A DNA stretch of 26,501 nt from Spirochaetaceae bacterium (lineage in GTDB: Bacteria > Spirochaetota > Spirochaetia > Treponematales > Breznakiellaceae), in assembly GCA_031275595.1 (NCBI GenBank), contig JAISOO010000070.1, positions 1 through 26,501 on the forward strand, in the 5' to 3' direction. This document shows positions 1-7,955 of this stretch, in pieces. A program made the position numbers and the translations under genes. Positions within the stretch are counted from its first letter, which is position 1. Each line of letters starts with the position of its first letter. The notes under the pieces are model-generated. The model saw only the letters and a program-made list of their open reading frames with translations, ran no database searches and was not told the DNA's origin.

Positions 1-5
1 AATCG

Positions 6-51
6 GGAATTTTTGCATAAAGGGCGCCAAAGGCGCCTGAGCAAAAATTCC
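6..51. repeat. Nested inverted repeat at the left edge
   Basis: An 11-bp arm GGAATTTTTGC at 6-16 pairs perfectly with GCAAAAATTCC at 41-51. Inside it a second palindrome, GGCGCC-AAA-GGCGCC (23-37), forms its own hairpin. It lies downstream of the thiN stop on the minus strand. There is no clean U-tract after the stem, so it is not a textbook intrinsic terminator. It resembles the other intergenic palindromes in this window in style but does not share their core. The rest of 1-110 shows no gene. Confidence 0.7.
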
Positions 52-110
52 ACCAGTGCGGAGGCTCCTCGAGACCAGCGGCACAGAAACGGGCCCTCAA
101 AACCGGCCGC

Positions 111-740
111 TCAAGCCGGACTTGTTTGGGGAAGGATCACCAGGAACCGGCCTGCGGTTACTTGTATGGAAAAAATTCCTTCCTGAGCGATATTGCTGAT
201 ACCGAAAAAACCCGGCGTCCAGGGTTGATCGTCCAACGGCCATCGCAGGCCCCGGCTTTCCACTTTCCAGGGACCGGCGCCCAGGGGAAAAACCGATACC
301 AGGCTTCCCGGGGGAAGGTCCCGGGATAAGGTCCCGGTAACGGCGTGGATGTCATCTTCCGCGGTAATCCAGCGGACGGGACTTGGGTCCCGCTCAAAAA
401 GGGAACGGATGGCGAAAAGATGATCGATCCTTCCCCCTCCCCCGCCTAAAAGCCAGATTTCTTCACAGCCCTTATGCCAAAGGAGCCCCAGGGCCAGTTC
501 CGTATCGGTATAGTCCTTGTCTTCCGGGTATTGCAGGATCCGTTCAGCAGGGTATTTTTTTAAACGCCCCAAGTCCGTAAGAGAATCCATGTCCCCCACT
601 ATCCAGTCGGGGTAAATACCCGCATCTTCCGCAACGATGAGCCCTGAATCGGCGGCGGCAATAAGATCCGCCCCCCGGCTTAACGCGCGGCACAGCCCTG
701 CCCTGGGTCCGAGCCCTCCGATAAAGACGATACCCCGCAA
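111..740 (-). CDS. thiN: Thiamine pyrophosphokinase
   Basis: Transfers pyrophosphate from ATP to thiamine to make the cofactor thiamine diphosphate in the cytosol. The 209-residue product has the usual family length. Visible family motifs are GDMDS (residues 49-53), the acidic DKDYTD block (74-79) and the glycine-rich GGGGRIDH block (about 100-107), which together form the ATP/Mg and thiamine site. The start is a TTG codon. It is supported by a strong ribosome binding site, GGGAGGAGC, just upstream (742-750 on the plus strand, read in reverse), and by the family-typical N-terminus. The gene diverges from the cca-like gene across 47 bp that must carry both promoters. No thiamine transporter or other thiamine gene is adjacent, so salvage is only inferred. 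Confidence 0.9.
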   Translation of the reverse strand: MRGIVFIGGLGPRAGLCRALSRGADLIAAADSGLIVAEDAGIYPDWIVGDMDSLTDLGRLKKYPAERILQYPEDKDYTDTELALGLLWHKGCEEIWLLGGGGGRIDHLFAIRSLFERDPSPVRWITAEDDIHAVTGTLSRDLPPGSLVSVFPLGAGPWKVESRGLRWPLDDQPWTPGFFGISNIAQEGIFSIQVTAGRFLVILPQTSPA

Positions 741-766
741 TGCTCCTCCCTTTCTCTGAAAACCTA

Positions 767-772
767 ATTATA
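767..772 (-). promoter_or_regulatory. Candidate -10 box for thiN
   Basis: Read on the minus strand this is TATAAT, with TATACT overlapping just upstream. It sits about 27 bp before the TTG start, with the GGGAGGA ribosome binding site between. The matching -35 would fall inside the start of the divergent gene and is not convincing. Confidence 0.4.
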
Positions 773-779
773 GTATAGT
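769..779 (+). promoter_or_regulatory. Candidate -10 box for the cca-like gene
   Basis: Two overlapping TATAGT hexamers lie at 769-774 and 774-779. Transcription starting 6-8 bp downstream would begin at or within a few bases of the ATG at 788. No Shine-Dalgarno sequence is visible there, so a leaderless or near-leaderless message is possible. No good -35 is seen. Confidence 0.3.
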
Positions 780-787
780 GCTTAACC

Positions 788-2161
788 ATGGGCAATCCGT
801 TTATTCATCCCATCCTTAGAGAGGTGGCTTCCGTATTCAGGGGACAGGGGAAAAAAGTCTATCTCGTGGGCGGAGCGGTCCGGGATCTGTTCCGTCATCA
901 CAAGGCCCAGGATTGGGACCTTGCCACCGATGCCCTGCCGGAGGAAATTATCACCATGTTCCGGCGGGTCATTCCTACAGGCATAAACCACGGTACCGTT
1001 ACCGTACACTATAAGGGACACTCCCTGGAGATTACCACCTTCCGTACCGAGTCCGCCTATACCGATGGGCGCCATCCGGATCAGGTCCGGTACGCCGCAA
1101 CTATAGAGGAGGATCTGTCCCGCCGGGATTTTACCATGAACGCTCTTGCCTTTGCACTGCCCCAGGGTCCGCTGGTAGATCCCTTTGGCGGGAAGCAGGA
1201 CATCAAAAACCGGATTATCCGCTCTGTTGGACAAGGGAAAGAGCGGTTCCGTGAAGATGGGCTCAGGCCGTTACGGGCGGTTCGTTTCGCCGCCCAACTG
1301 GGCTTTGAGGTGGAACCCCTCACCCTGGCGGCCATTCCCGGTGCCCTGGGGATCACCGCCCGGGTCGCCCCTGAACGGATGCGGGATGAATTGGACAAAA
1401 TCATTGCCTCCGGGGAGCCCTCCATTGCCTTTTTGCTCATGGAAAAAACCGGGCTCCTGGAACTTTTATTGCCCGAGTTGGGCCGCTGCCGGGGTATCCT
1501 TCAGAAGGGATTTCACCGATTTGATGTGCTGGATCATTCCCTCCTGGCCTGTGATTATGCCGCCCGGAAAAAGGCCCCCCCCCTGGTGCGGCTGGCAAGC
1601 CTCTTCCATGATATCGGTAAGCCCCTGACCAGAAAAATGGATGAATCAGGAATATGGACCTTCTATCACCATGAGCGGGAATCCGCCCTGCTGGCCCGAA
1701 ACATCCTAACCCGGCTCCGTTACTCCCATGCCCTTATAGAGGGGGTGGTTCATTTGATTGCGGAACATATGTTTTTTTATGAAGAAACCTGGAGTGACGC
1801 GGCGGTAAGGCGGTTCATTATCCGGGTGGGGGAAGATAAAATTCGGGATCTCCTGGAATTGAGAAAAGCCGATGCCTATGCCACTGCCGGAATAGAACCC
1901 GGTGGGGATTTCCTGGTTCCCTTCATAAACCGTATCGACGAGGTATTGGCCCGGGGCCGGGCCTTTACCCTCAAAGACATGGCAGTATCGGGCAAGGATT
2001 TACAGGATATCGGGGTAAAACCGGGCCCTCCCATGGGGATAATCCTTCGGGAACTTCTGGAAACGGTGATAGACGACCCGGAACTCAACAACCGGGAGAA
2101 ACTTTTGGAAATAGCGAAAAACATCAACCACCGGTATACGTGCTCAAGACCTCTCGAATAA
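788..2161 (+). CDS. cca: tRNA nucleotidyltransferase / poly(A) polymerase family protein with HD domain
   Basis: Class II nucleotidyltransferase that most likely adds or repairs the 3' CCA end of tRNAs. The 457-residue protein opens with the GGAVRD motif (28-33) and the catalytic DWDLAT acidic pair (D42, D44). These are followed by the family blocks RRDFTMNALA (about 112-121) and EDGLRPLRAVRFAAQ (156-170). An HD phosphohydrolase domain has LFHDIGKP with H274 and D275. The start is kept because the family normally has about 20-25 residues before GGAVRD, although no ribosome binding site is visible. The tRNA in this window lacks an encoded CCA, so a CCA-adding enzyme is needed. Family members can be CCA-adding, A-adding, CC-adding or poly(A) polymerases and I cannot separate these by eye. 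The gene ends 16 bp from the convergent RelA-like gene, with no obvious terminator between. Confidence 0.85.
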   Translation: MGNPFIHPILREVASVFRGQGKKVYLVGGAVRDLFRHHKAQDWDLATDALPEEIITMFRRVIPTGINHGTVTVHYKGHSLEITTFRTESAYTDGRHPDQVRYAATIEEDLSRRDFTMNALAFALPQGPLVDPFGGKQDIKNRIIRSVGQGKERFREDGLRPLRAVRFAAQLGFEVEPLTLAAIPGALGITARVAPERMRDELDKIIASGEPSIAFLLMEKTGLLELLLPELGRCRGILQKGFHRFDVLDHSLLACDYAARKKAPPLVRLASLFHDIGKPLTRKMDESGIWTFYHHERESALLARNILTRLRYSHALIEGVVHLIAEHMFFYEETWSDAAVRRFIIRVGEDKIRDLLELRKADAYATAGIEPGGDFLVPFINRIDEVLARGRAFTLKDMAVSGKDLQDIGVKPGPPMGIILRELLETVIDDPELNNREKLLEIAKNINHRYTCSRPLE

Positions 2162-2177
2162 AGAACAGCTTCGGCCC

Positions 2178-3407
2178 CTACATTTTCAACTTTTTAAGGA
2201 GTAAATCCTTGAATTTTTTAATTTGTTCGGAATGAGGGTCTAATACCAGTGCGGCTTCACAGTCCGCCAATGCTTGGGGATAGTCCCCAAGATGGTAATA
2301 GGCCTGTCCCCTGCGGTAGAGGCAGAAATTTTGGTAGGGGTTTATCGTAAGGGCGAGGGTAAAATCGTCAATAGCCGCGGAGTATTGCTGTTCCACCGCT
2401 CTGACCACTCCCCGGTAATAGGCGGCCTTATATGATTTAGGGTCCAGTTCCAATGAGCGGGAAAAATCTTCGACGGCGTCTTCATAATAGGATTGGGCAA
2501 AATTCGCCATCCCCCGGTGTTTATAGATAAGGGATGCGATAAAATTATCGGGCTTCATTTCCAGAATACGGCTGTAGAATCGTATAGCCTCATCAAATTT
2601 GTTTTTATTGTGGGCATAGAGGGCGTTGAGGAGCAGATCGTCGATGGATACCTTTTCAGCCGGTAAAGGTTCCGCGCGGTAATTTTCTTCTTCCATCTGT
2701 TGTTCTTCACTGAACAAACGGCCGTCAATAGATTCCTCGATTTTTTTAAAAAAAGAACCCCGCCGTTTCTCCAATTCCCCATTGAGCTGCCGTTGATAGT
2801 TTCTAATTTCCTGAAAGGTGATATCCGCCAGAGCGAGACTGGCATTAACCGCCGCCAATTTACGTTTCATCGGTTCGTCAAAGGGGGTAAATTCGGCCTT
2901 GTATACCAATTCATGCTCCACTTCCGCCCAAGCCTCCTGAAGTATGGTACGGATCTGAATCTCCGCCACCCCTATTCCGCAAGATCCCCGTTCCTCCAGA
3001 ATCGTATCGGGAATATTTATCAACAAATGGGTGGATTCATATCCGAATTCTTTGAAGGTATAATCGGCCCCCTTACGGTCAACCTCAATAACATCGCATT
3101 TCCGTTTGATAACTTCCTCTACTATGGGTATATCATCGATAAAGGGACATACGATCCGGATCCCGATCAAATCGGTAATCAGGGGCGGAACCTCAGAACA
3201 GGCATTTTCTTTCAGAATTTTTATATATTTTTTATAATAACTGGCAAAATCTTTGATCCGCCCCTTTACGGTAGGACGGGAGGGCAGACGGAAAACCGCT
3301 TCTTCGATGAGATTCTCCAGATCCTTGGAAACCATGGCTCGAATTTCCTGGTACTTTTCATATATCCCCTGCAAGCTATTTCTATCAGGTAATTCGGTAT
3401 TATTCAT
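2178..3407 (-). CDS. RelA/SpoT-domain alarmone synthetase with C-terminal TPRs
   Basis: Likely a short (p)ppGpp synthetase, transferring pyrophosphate from ATP to GDP/GTP. Synthetase-domain landmarks are GRIKDFASYYKKY (49-61), ITDLIGIRI with the Mg-binding aspartate D79 (77-85), FGYESTH (121-127), and EIQIRT followed by EAWAEVEHELVYK (149-170). There is no N-terminal HD hydrolase and no TGS or ACT domain, so this is not a long Rel enzyme. Instead the C-terminal part (about 250-405) is built from TPR units such as DEAIRFYSRILEMKPDN and EDAVEDFSRSLELDPKS, suggesting control by a protein partner. Total length is 409 residues. It is monocistronic, preceded by a strong terminator hairpin at 3452-3490. 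The start ATG has only a weak AGGA-type ribosome binding site. Catalytic activity is inferred from conserved motifs. Confidence 0.85.
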   Translation of the reverse strand: MNNTELPDRNSLQGIYEKYQEIRAMVSKDLENLIEEAVFRLPSRPTVKGRIKDFASYYKKYIKILKENACSEVPPLITDLIGIRIVCPFIDDIPIVEEVIKRKCDVIEVDRKGADYTFKEFGYESTHLLINIPDTILEERGSCGIGVAEIQIRTILQEAWAEVEHELVYKAEFTPFDEPMKRKLAAVNASLALADITFQEIRNYQRQLNGELEKRRGSFFKKIEESIDGRLFSEEQQMEEENYRAEPLPAEKVSIDDLLLNALYAHNKNKFDEAIRFYSRILEMKPDNFIASLIYKHRGMANFAQSYYEDAVEDFSRSLELDPKSYKAAYYRGVVRAVEQQYSAAIDDFTLALTINPYQNFCLYRRGQAYYHLGDYPQALADCEAALVLDPHSEQIKKFKDLLLKKLKM

Positions 3408-3440
3408 GGTGATATTCCTGTCCGAAGTATTAAAAACCCT

Positions 3441-3490
3441 GATTACAAAAAAAACTGTCCAAAAAATCGAAATGATTTTTTGGACAGTTT
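3441..3490 (-). terminator. Rho-independent terminator after flaA
   Basis: A perfect 17-bp stem (arms 3452-3468 and 3474-3490, AAACTGTCCAAAAAATC and its complement) closes a 5-nt loop. Read on the minus strand the stem runs directly into a T-rich tail (3441-3451). It lies between the flaA stop and the RelA-like gene, isolating the two transcription units. Confidence 0.85.
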
Positions 3491-3589
3491 GGTCAGTTTC
3501 AAACCCAGACCGCGCTTAAAACTGACTTGGGGAAAAGCGATTAAGCCCATCAATTAAACACCGAAACGCCTTTCCCCTTCAATCCGTGC

Positions 3590-3616
3590 TGTTTCAAATT
3601 TTGACCTTTTGAAACA
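3590..3616. repeat. TTTCAAA-type palindrome (module B)
   Basis: TGTTTCAAA at 3590-3598 pairs with TTTGAAACA at 3608-3616 around a 9-nt loop. It is immediately downstream of the flaA stop. Similar TTTCAAA...TTTGAAA hairpins occur twice at 23006-23182, so it may be one member of a second intergenic repeat family. Confidence 0.6.
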
Positions 3617-3624
3617 ACCTCACC

Positions 3625-4641
3625 CTATTCATTGTTTGTCGGTGTGGGAGTAAAGGTACTCTCCGTCGCCTGTTTCTGAGATTCCAGATACCGCAGTACC
3701 TGCTCATGCCCAAAGCGCTCCATTTCCCATACCTTTTTCGCGGTTTCCCGTTCTTTGATGATGTTCCACAGGGCTTCATCATCGATATCCCGTTCGGTAT
3801 CAAGCACCGCTTTATCGTAGATGACCTTAACATCTTTAAAGTAGCCGATAAAATCCCCGCCTTCCTTAGCGCCGTCACGCTGAATAAGGAAACCGCCGAA
3901 TTTTACAAAGGGAGTCGATTGGGGATAAAGGGGATACAACCGTAATTCCCGATTCCGAACTTCGGTAATATAAGCGGGATTATCCCACCGGAGTTCTCCC
4001 CAGCCGTCATAGTTTAAATAACCCAAAAACACATTCTGGCTGTTTCCCTGGGCATCAATAAGAATAGCGGACAGGGAATGAGGGAAATTAAGGCCGTAGG
4101 CATTAACCGCAACGGATTTAATGGTCCCTACATTTTTTACGACCCCATAACCATCTTCAAACCGGCTTGGACCGGTAATCCCGTCTCCTTCCGCTGCCTG
4201 GACATTACCGTCATCGTCAACTTCCGCCCTGGGTTCAAAAGCCGGAATATCAAAGGGTGGTTTTATGATGGCCCAGGAATTCCAATTTTCCACAGGAAAA
4301 TGTACCCGGACGCCCATCACCGTACCCCACTGCTTGGAAGGGGCTTCCAGCGTATAACTACTGACTTGATTCCCCACAGTACGGGAAGAGGACGCAAGCA
4401 CCACATCCCAATTGGTTATGGCAAGGGAGGTTTTCATCACCGCTTTTTGTTCGGTAGTGAAACTGCCGCCGGCGACATTGGCATAATCCATCGCGGTCGC
4501 ACGGTTTTGAGTTGGTTGATTATCCTGATTGGCAACAATATCTGCCACAAGTTTAGAGAAGTCAATTAACACGGCTTCTTCGGCAAACAATGATCCAACG
4601 ATAAACAACGCGATGGCGACAAGAATGAACATCCGTTTCAT
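3625..4641 (-). CDS. flaA: Periplasmic flagellar filament outer-layer (sheath) protein FlaA
   Basis: Structural protein that coats the FlaB core of the spirochaete periplasmic flagellum. A Sec signal peptide (MKRMFILVAIALFIVGSLFA, likely cut after A20) leads into a segment starting EEAVLIDFSKL that closely matches my memory of Treponema pallidum FlaA. Further shared stretches are FEDGYGVVKNVG, GYFKDVKVIYDKAVL and the C-terminal HEQVLRYLE. Length is 338 residues, close to about 350 for T. pallidum FlaA. The start is fixed by an AAAGGAG ribosome binding site at 4648-4654. The gene has its own consensus promoter although it follows the GerMN-like gene by 111 bp. It is followed by module B and a strong terminator. 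Confidence 0.95.
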   Translation of the reverse strand: MKRMFILVAIALFIVGSLFAEEAVLIDFSKLVADIVANQDNQPTQNRATAMDYANVAGGSFTTEQKAVMKTSLAITNWDVVLASSSRTVGNQVSSYTLEAPSKQWGTVMGVRVHFPVENWNSWAIIKPPFDIPAFEPRAEVDDDGNVQAAEGDGITGPSRFEDGYGVVKNVGTIKSVAVNAYGLNFPHSLSAILIDAQGNSQNVFLGYLNYDGWGELRWDNPAYITEVRNRELRLYPLYPQSTPFVKFGGFLIQRDGAKEGGDFIGYFKDVKVIYDKAVLDTERDIDDEALWNIIKERETAKKVWEMERFGHEQVLRYLESQKQATESTFTPTPTNNE

Positions 4642-4685
4642 TCAAAGCTCCTTTAAATTCATAGAATTCCTTGATCTTAATAATA

Positions 4686-4713
4686 AGTATACGAGAAATG
4701 TTTAATTTGTCAA
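4686..4713 (-). promoter_or_regulatory. Sigma-70-type promoter of flaA
   Basis: On the minus strand TTGACA (4708-4713) is followed after 16 bp by TATACT (4686-4691). This is nearly consensus and places transcription start near 4679, with an AAAGGAG ribosome binding site 25-30 bp further on. It implies high housekeeping-sigma expression rather than purely sigma-28 control. Confidence 0.8.
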
Positions 4714-4752
4714 CGCTTTTTCGTGTATTTCCTCCCTTTATATAAAATATCT

Positions 4753-5247
4753 TCAAAAATCACCGTAGAAAACTTCGTTGCCTTTGATAAAAAATTTAAC
4801 ATCCTTTATATATCGGAAATTTTGTTGAATTTCTGAATATAAAGTATAAAGATTCGTAAAAACATTTCCCCCCTCCAGGGGAGGCAAAGCCGCGGCTTCT
4901 GACAGGCCGACATATAGGGTATCTTTCCGGTAGAGAAGGGTCTCCAGTTTGGTTTCCCGGGGAAAAAGAGGCGCCGAATCCGGGGTAGCGGGACCAAGCA
5001 GGACATCTTCTATGTACCGCCTTATGTCAAGTTCCCGGGAACCGGATCGAGGGAAAAACCGCTCTTCTACCACCGCATTACCCTTTTCAATAGCATAAAA
5101 CATCAAAGTCCTTCTGACAAGCCCAATTTGAATAAAATCAACCAGGGCAAAACAGGCCAAAATAACAAGATAAACCAACCGCCTTTTAGGTTTTTCCATG
5201 AAAAAATGGAAAATTTTTGGGGAAATTCCCTTGATTGCCCTCATCAT
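4753..5247 (-). CDS. Membrane-anchored GerMN-domain protein
   Basis: The 164-residue protein has a short cytoplasmic N-terminus, one transmembrane helix (about 22-42, VYLVILACFALVDFIQIGL) and an extracytoplasmic part. The latter reads like a GerMN domain: RRTLMFYAIEKGNAVVEERF, then IRRYIEDVLLGP, then NLYTLYSEIQQNF and DVKFFIKGNEVFYG. GerMN domains are found in envelope and peptidoglycan-associated proteins of sporulation and cell-wall systems. The start overlaps the stop of the upstream amidase by 4 bp, so translation is probably coupled and the two may act together on the cell wall. I recall a comparable small hypothetical protein between the amidase and flaA in T. pallidum. The biochemical function is unknown. 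Confidence 0.75.
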   Translation of the reverse strand: MMRAIKGISPKIFHFFMEKPKRRLVYLVILACFALVDFIQIGLVRRTLMFYAIEKGNAVVEERFFPRSGSRELDIRRYIEDVLLGPATPDSAPLFPRETKLETLLYRKDTLYVGLSEAAALPPLEGGNVFTNLYTLYSEIQQNFRYIKDVKFFIKGNEVFYGDF

Positions 5248-6329
5248 GGAATAGCGGTAAATCCTCCGGATCGTTCAAACATGGTCACAAAGTCTATTAT
5301 GCCATTATATATTGCCCCTGAAAAGTTCTTCAAGTAGGTATCGTTGGTCATAAGCCGGGCGTCCTCCTCATTGGTAACAAAGCCCAATTCCACCAGTACC
5401 GAAGGCATCCGGGCATTCCGAACCACAAACCATTCTTCCGCCTTAATACCCCGGGAGGGTAGCAGGGACCCCACCTGCTCATTAAACCGGTTCATGATGA
5501 ATTGGGCCATCATGATGCTTTCGGTGGTAAATTCCTCCTCCAGCATGGCGTTGCGGATGGATATGATTTCAGCGGAATCCTCGTATTTTTCTTCGTCAAT
5601 GAGGGTTCTGCGATATTCCGGAGTAAGATACCATACCTCGTATCCCCGGGCATTTTTATTCAGCGAGGCATTTGCGTGGATCGATATGAACAGAATGGCT
5701 TCGTTATCCTTGAGGGAAACCGAATTGGCGATGGTTACCCGTTTTTCCAGGGTTGGATAGGTATCGTCGTTCCTGGTGAGGAGGATCTGTTTATCCGGAA
5801 AAGCCAACGTCAACCGGGAATGAATATCCCGGGCAACCTTGAGGGTAATATCCTTTTCAACGACCCGGACCTGTTTTCCATCTATCACATGATTCCCCAC
5901 CGCTCCGGTATCCTTGCCGCCATGACCGGGATCCAGGATGATCGCGGCAATCCGGAAGCGGCTGCTGTCTTCATGAAGGGCGGTATCAAGAATAGCCTTG
6001 AGGGAAACCACAAAGGCTTCAGGGAAACGGAGAATTCCCCTTTCCAGATACGGGACGGGAACCTGGAGGAGTTCCCGCCCGTCAACCAGGAGAAAACCCT
6101 CCTCTCCGGCGTTCCCCGCCTCAAAAACGGCGTAATGTCCGGAAACTGATAAAACCCCGGAATGAAAAAAGGGATCCCAGGAAAGTTCCGCCCCAAGACG
6201 GCTTAAAGTTTCGTCCAGGGCGAGAATTTTTTTAGGGGTTCCCTGATCCGTTCTTTGTGCGGAAAGAAATATCCCGGGAAATACCATAAGGAATAAAAAA
6301 ATACCGCCCCGTTTTTTTAGACCGGTCAT
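5244..6329 (-). CDS. Secreted N-acetylmuramoyl-L-alanine amidase (Amidase_3)
   Basis: Zinc enzyme that cuts the bond between N-acetylmuramic acid and the stem peptide in the periplasm. A signal peptide (about residues 8-25, ending FLSAQ) precedes a linker and the catalytic domain (about 127-355). Predicted zinc ligands are H136 in ILDPGHGGKDTG, E158 in VVEKD and H218 in SIHANAS. The catalytic glutamate is E314 in VLVELGFVTN. Length is 361 residues. It overlaps the ATP-grasp gene upstream and the GerMN gene downstream by 4 bp each. A GGGAGG sequence lies about 13 nt before the ATG, so coupling to the upstream gene likely helps initiation. A role in remodelling peptidoglycan for growth, division or flagellar insertion is inferred from position next to flaA. 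Confidence 0.92.
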   Translation of the reverse strand: MTGLKKRGGIFLFLMVFPGIFLSAQRTDQGTPKKILALDETLSRLGAELSWDPFFHSGVLSVSGHYAVFEAGNAGEEGFLLVDGRELLQVPVPYLERGILRFPEAFVVSLKAILDTALHEDSSRFRIAAIILDPGHGGKDTGAVGNHVIDGKQVRVVEKDITLKVARDIHSRLTLAFPDKQILLTRNDDTYPTLEKRVTIANSVSLKDNEAILFISIHANASLNKNARGYEVWYLTPEYRRTLIDEEKYEDSAEIISIRNAMLEEEFTTESIMMAQFIMNRFNEQVGSLLPSRGIKAEEWFVVRNARMPSVLVELGFVTNEEDARLMTNDTYLKNFSGAIYNGIIDFVTMFERSGGFTAIP

Positions 6330-7951
6330 GATGACTCAAGGCTCCTCCCGGTCTTTATTTCATAAACCAAGCGATCCACCCAATATGCCCCGCCCTGATA
6401 GCCGCCGCGGATCAGGGCGGACCAAAAGTTTCGGCCCAGCGGGATCCGGCCTTCGTTGTTTTCCGCCCCCAAGGGGAGAGAAAAACCGGTTAAATCCCGC
6501 ACCATGGCAAGGGATGTTTCCACGGACCTGCCCATAAAATCCAGGACACCTGATTCGGTGAATTCCGGAAATGGCAGGATGAAAAAATCCTCCCTCCCCC
6601 CGGAGGGAACAACCGGTTCCGGCAGCAGGGAAAGACAGTCCAGGATATGGGGGGAAATTGGGAAGGCCGGGGGAATATGGGCCATCGGGTTCTTTGTCCC
6701 GGGGAAAGGACCTCCCGCAAGGAAGGTTTCTGTTTCCTCATCCGGCGCTTCCAGGCGGATCCCGATGGAACGGGCCGCCCCTTCCGCCGCGGTAACGGCG
6801 GTCTCCCGGGAAGGGGCGGTGCTGATGACATTACCGCACTTGCCTACGTTGTTTTCGGGGAAACGGACCGGATCCCCGGTTTTGACCCTGAGGAACAGGT
6901 CCTTGATATGTTCGGCATCCCCCGCTTCCTTCAATCCCCGGATGGACCGGATCCTGCCGGGAATAGAAATAAAGGCCCGTTCCGCGCTGGTCCAATTCCG
7001 GCGGGGGGCCAGGGCTTCCGGCTTTTTTCCCAGGGCGGCAAGGATCGCCCCCCGGGTAGGTTCCACCCCGGATGCATAGGGATAGGTCCACCCCGACATA
7101 TACCCTCCGGAAAGGCGGGCGGCGATTTCGCCGATCATAGGGCTCCGGGAACTGAGTTTGAGGTCCCCCTTGGCCGCTCCCAGGGTAATACCCAGAGCCC
7201 GGATCCCCGCGATAAAAACTTCCAATACCTGGGCCTGCAATTTATCCTCCAGGCTGGTGGGCATGGTATGGCCCATTTCAATAAAATAGGGAGGGAAGTA
7301 GATGTGCCGGTCCGCAAAACCGCAGAGGGTAACTTCCCCCTTGTATACCACGGCGTCCAGGGAAAATTCCGGCCCGTCCATGTATTCCTCCACTATGGCC
7401 CTGCCGGATCGGGAAAACCTCAGGGCATCCTTTACCGCCGGTTCCAGGCCGGAGGGGGAATTCACCCGGCGGCACCCCCGTCCACCCATATTATCCACCG
7501 GTTTTACCACCACCGGATACCCAAAGGGAAGGGTGAAGCCCGGGGGAGTATTTTTCCGGAGAACCATAAATTCCGGGGAGGGCAGTCCCGCCCGTTTAAA
7601 ACATTGACGCATCCGTTCCTTATCGGAGGCGTTGAGGGCCGCTTCGTAGGGGATCCCCGGCAGGCCCAGTTTTTCCGCTGCGTAGGCGACGGAGGCGGAA
7701 AAATCTGTTCCCGCGGTCATTATCCCCGAAAGTCCTCCTTCAGCCTGGAGTAGCCGCCCGAAAGTGGTAATCTCCTCCTTATCCTTTAAATCAATACATT
7801 CAAAACGATCTGCCAGGGAGACGCAGGGAGCCCGGGGATCCCCGTCTATAGCCACGGTTTTAAGCCCCATTTCCTTGGCTATCCTCAGGGCGGGACCTTG
7901 CATAATTCCCGCGCCAAGGATCAAGATCCGTTCATTATGGGTAAAGGTCAT
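6326..7951 (-). CDS. ATP-grasp ligase (CarB/PurK-like)
   Basis: Probably forms an amide, peptide or carboxylate bond through an acyl-phosphate intermediate; the substrate is unknown. The 541-residue protein begins with a nucleotide-fold preATP-grasp segment (ILILGAGIMQGPALRIAKEMG, written here as residues 9-29). The ATP-grasp core has GYPVVVKPVDNMGGRGC (K150), AIVEEYMDGPEFSLDAV (E188, E189) and a Mg site GEIAARLSGGYMS (E275). A C-terminal portion (about 315-541) is not recognised. The start is supported by AAGGAG 9 nt upstream. It sits 4 bp after the PseG/methyltransferase gene and overlaps the amidase, inside the candidate sugar-modification run. It could add an amino-acyl group to a sugar or muropeptide, but this is inference. 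Automated tools would probably call it carbamoyl-phosphate synthase-like. Confidence 0.8.
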   Translation of the reverse strand: MTFTHNERILILGAGIMQGPALRIAKEMGLKTVAIDGDPRAPCVSLADRFECIDLKDKEEITTFGRLLQAEGGLSGIMTAGTDFSASVAYAAEKLGLPGIPYEAALNASDKERMRQCFKRAGLPSPEFMVLRKNTPPGFTLPFGYPVVVKPVDNMGGRGCRRVNSPSGLEPAVKDALRFSRSGRAIVEEYMDGPEFSLDAVVYKGEVTLCGFADRHIYFPPYFIEMGHTMPTSLEDKLQAQVLEVFIAGIRALGITLGAAKGDLKLSSRSPMIGEIAARLSGGYMSGWTYPYASGVEPTRGAILAALGKKPEALAPRRNWTSAERAFISIPGRIRSIRGLKEAGDAEHIKDLFLRVKTGDPVRFPENNVGKCGNVISTAPSRETAVTAAEGAARSIGIRLEAPDEETETFLAGGPFPGTKNPMAHIPPAFPISPHILDCLSLLPEPVVPSGGREDFFILPFPEFTESGVLDFMGRSVETSLAMVRDLTGFSLPLGAENNEGRIPLGRNFWSALIRGGYQGGAYWVDRLVYEIKTGRSLESS

Positions 7952-7955
7952 GGAA

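Noticed and set aside
6647..7753. 368-residue plus-strand frame under the ATP-grasp gene
   Set aside because: Antisense to a gene with clear ATP-grasp motifs; glycine/proline/arginine-rich low-complexity translation.
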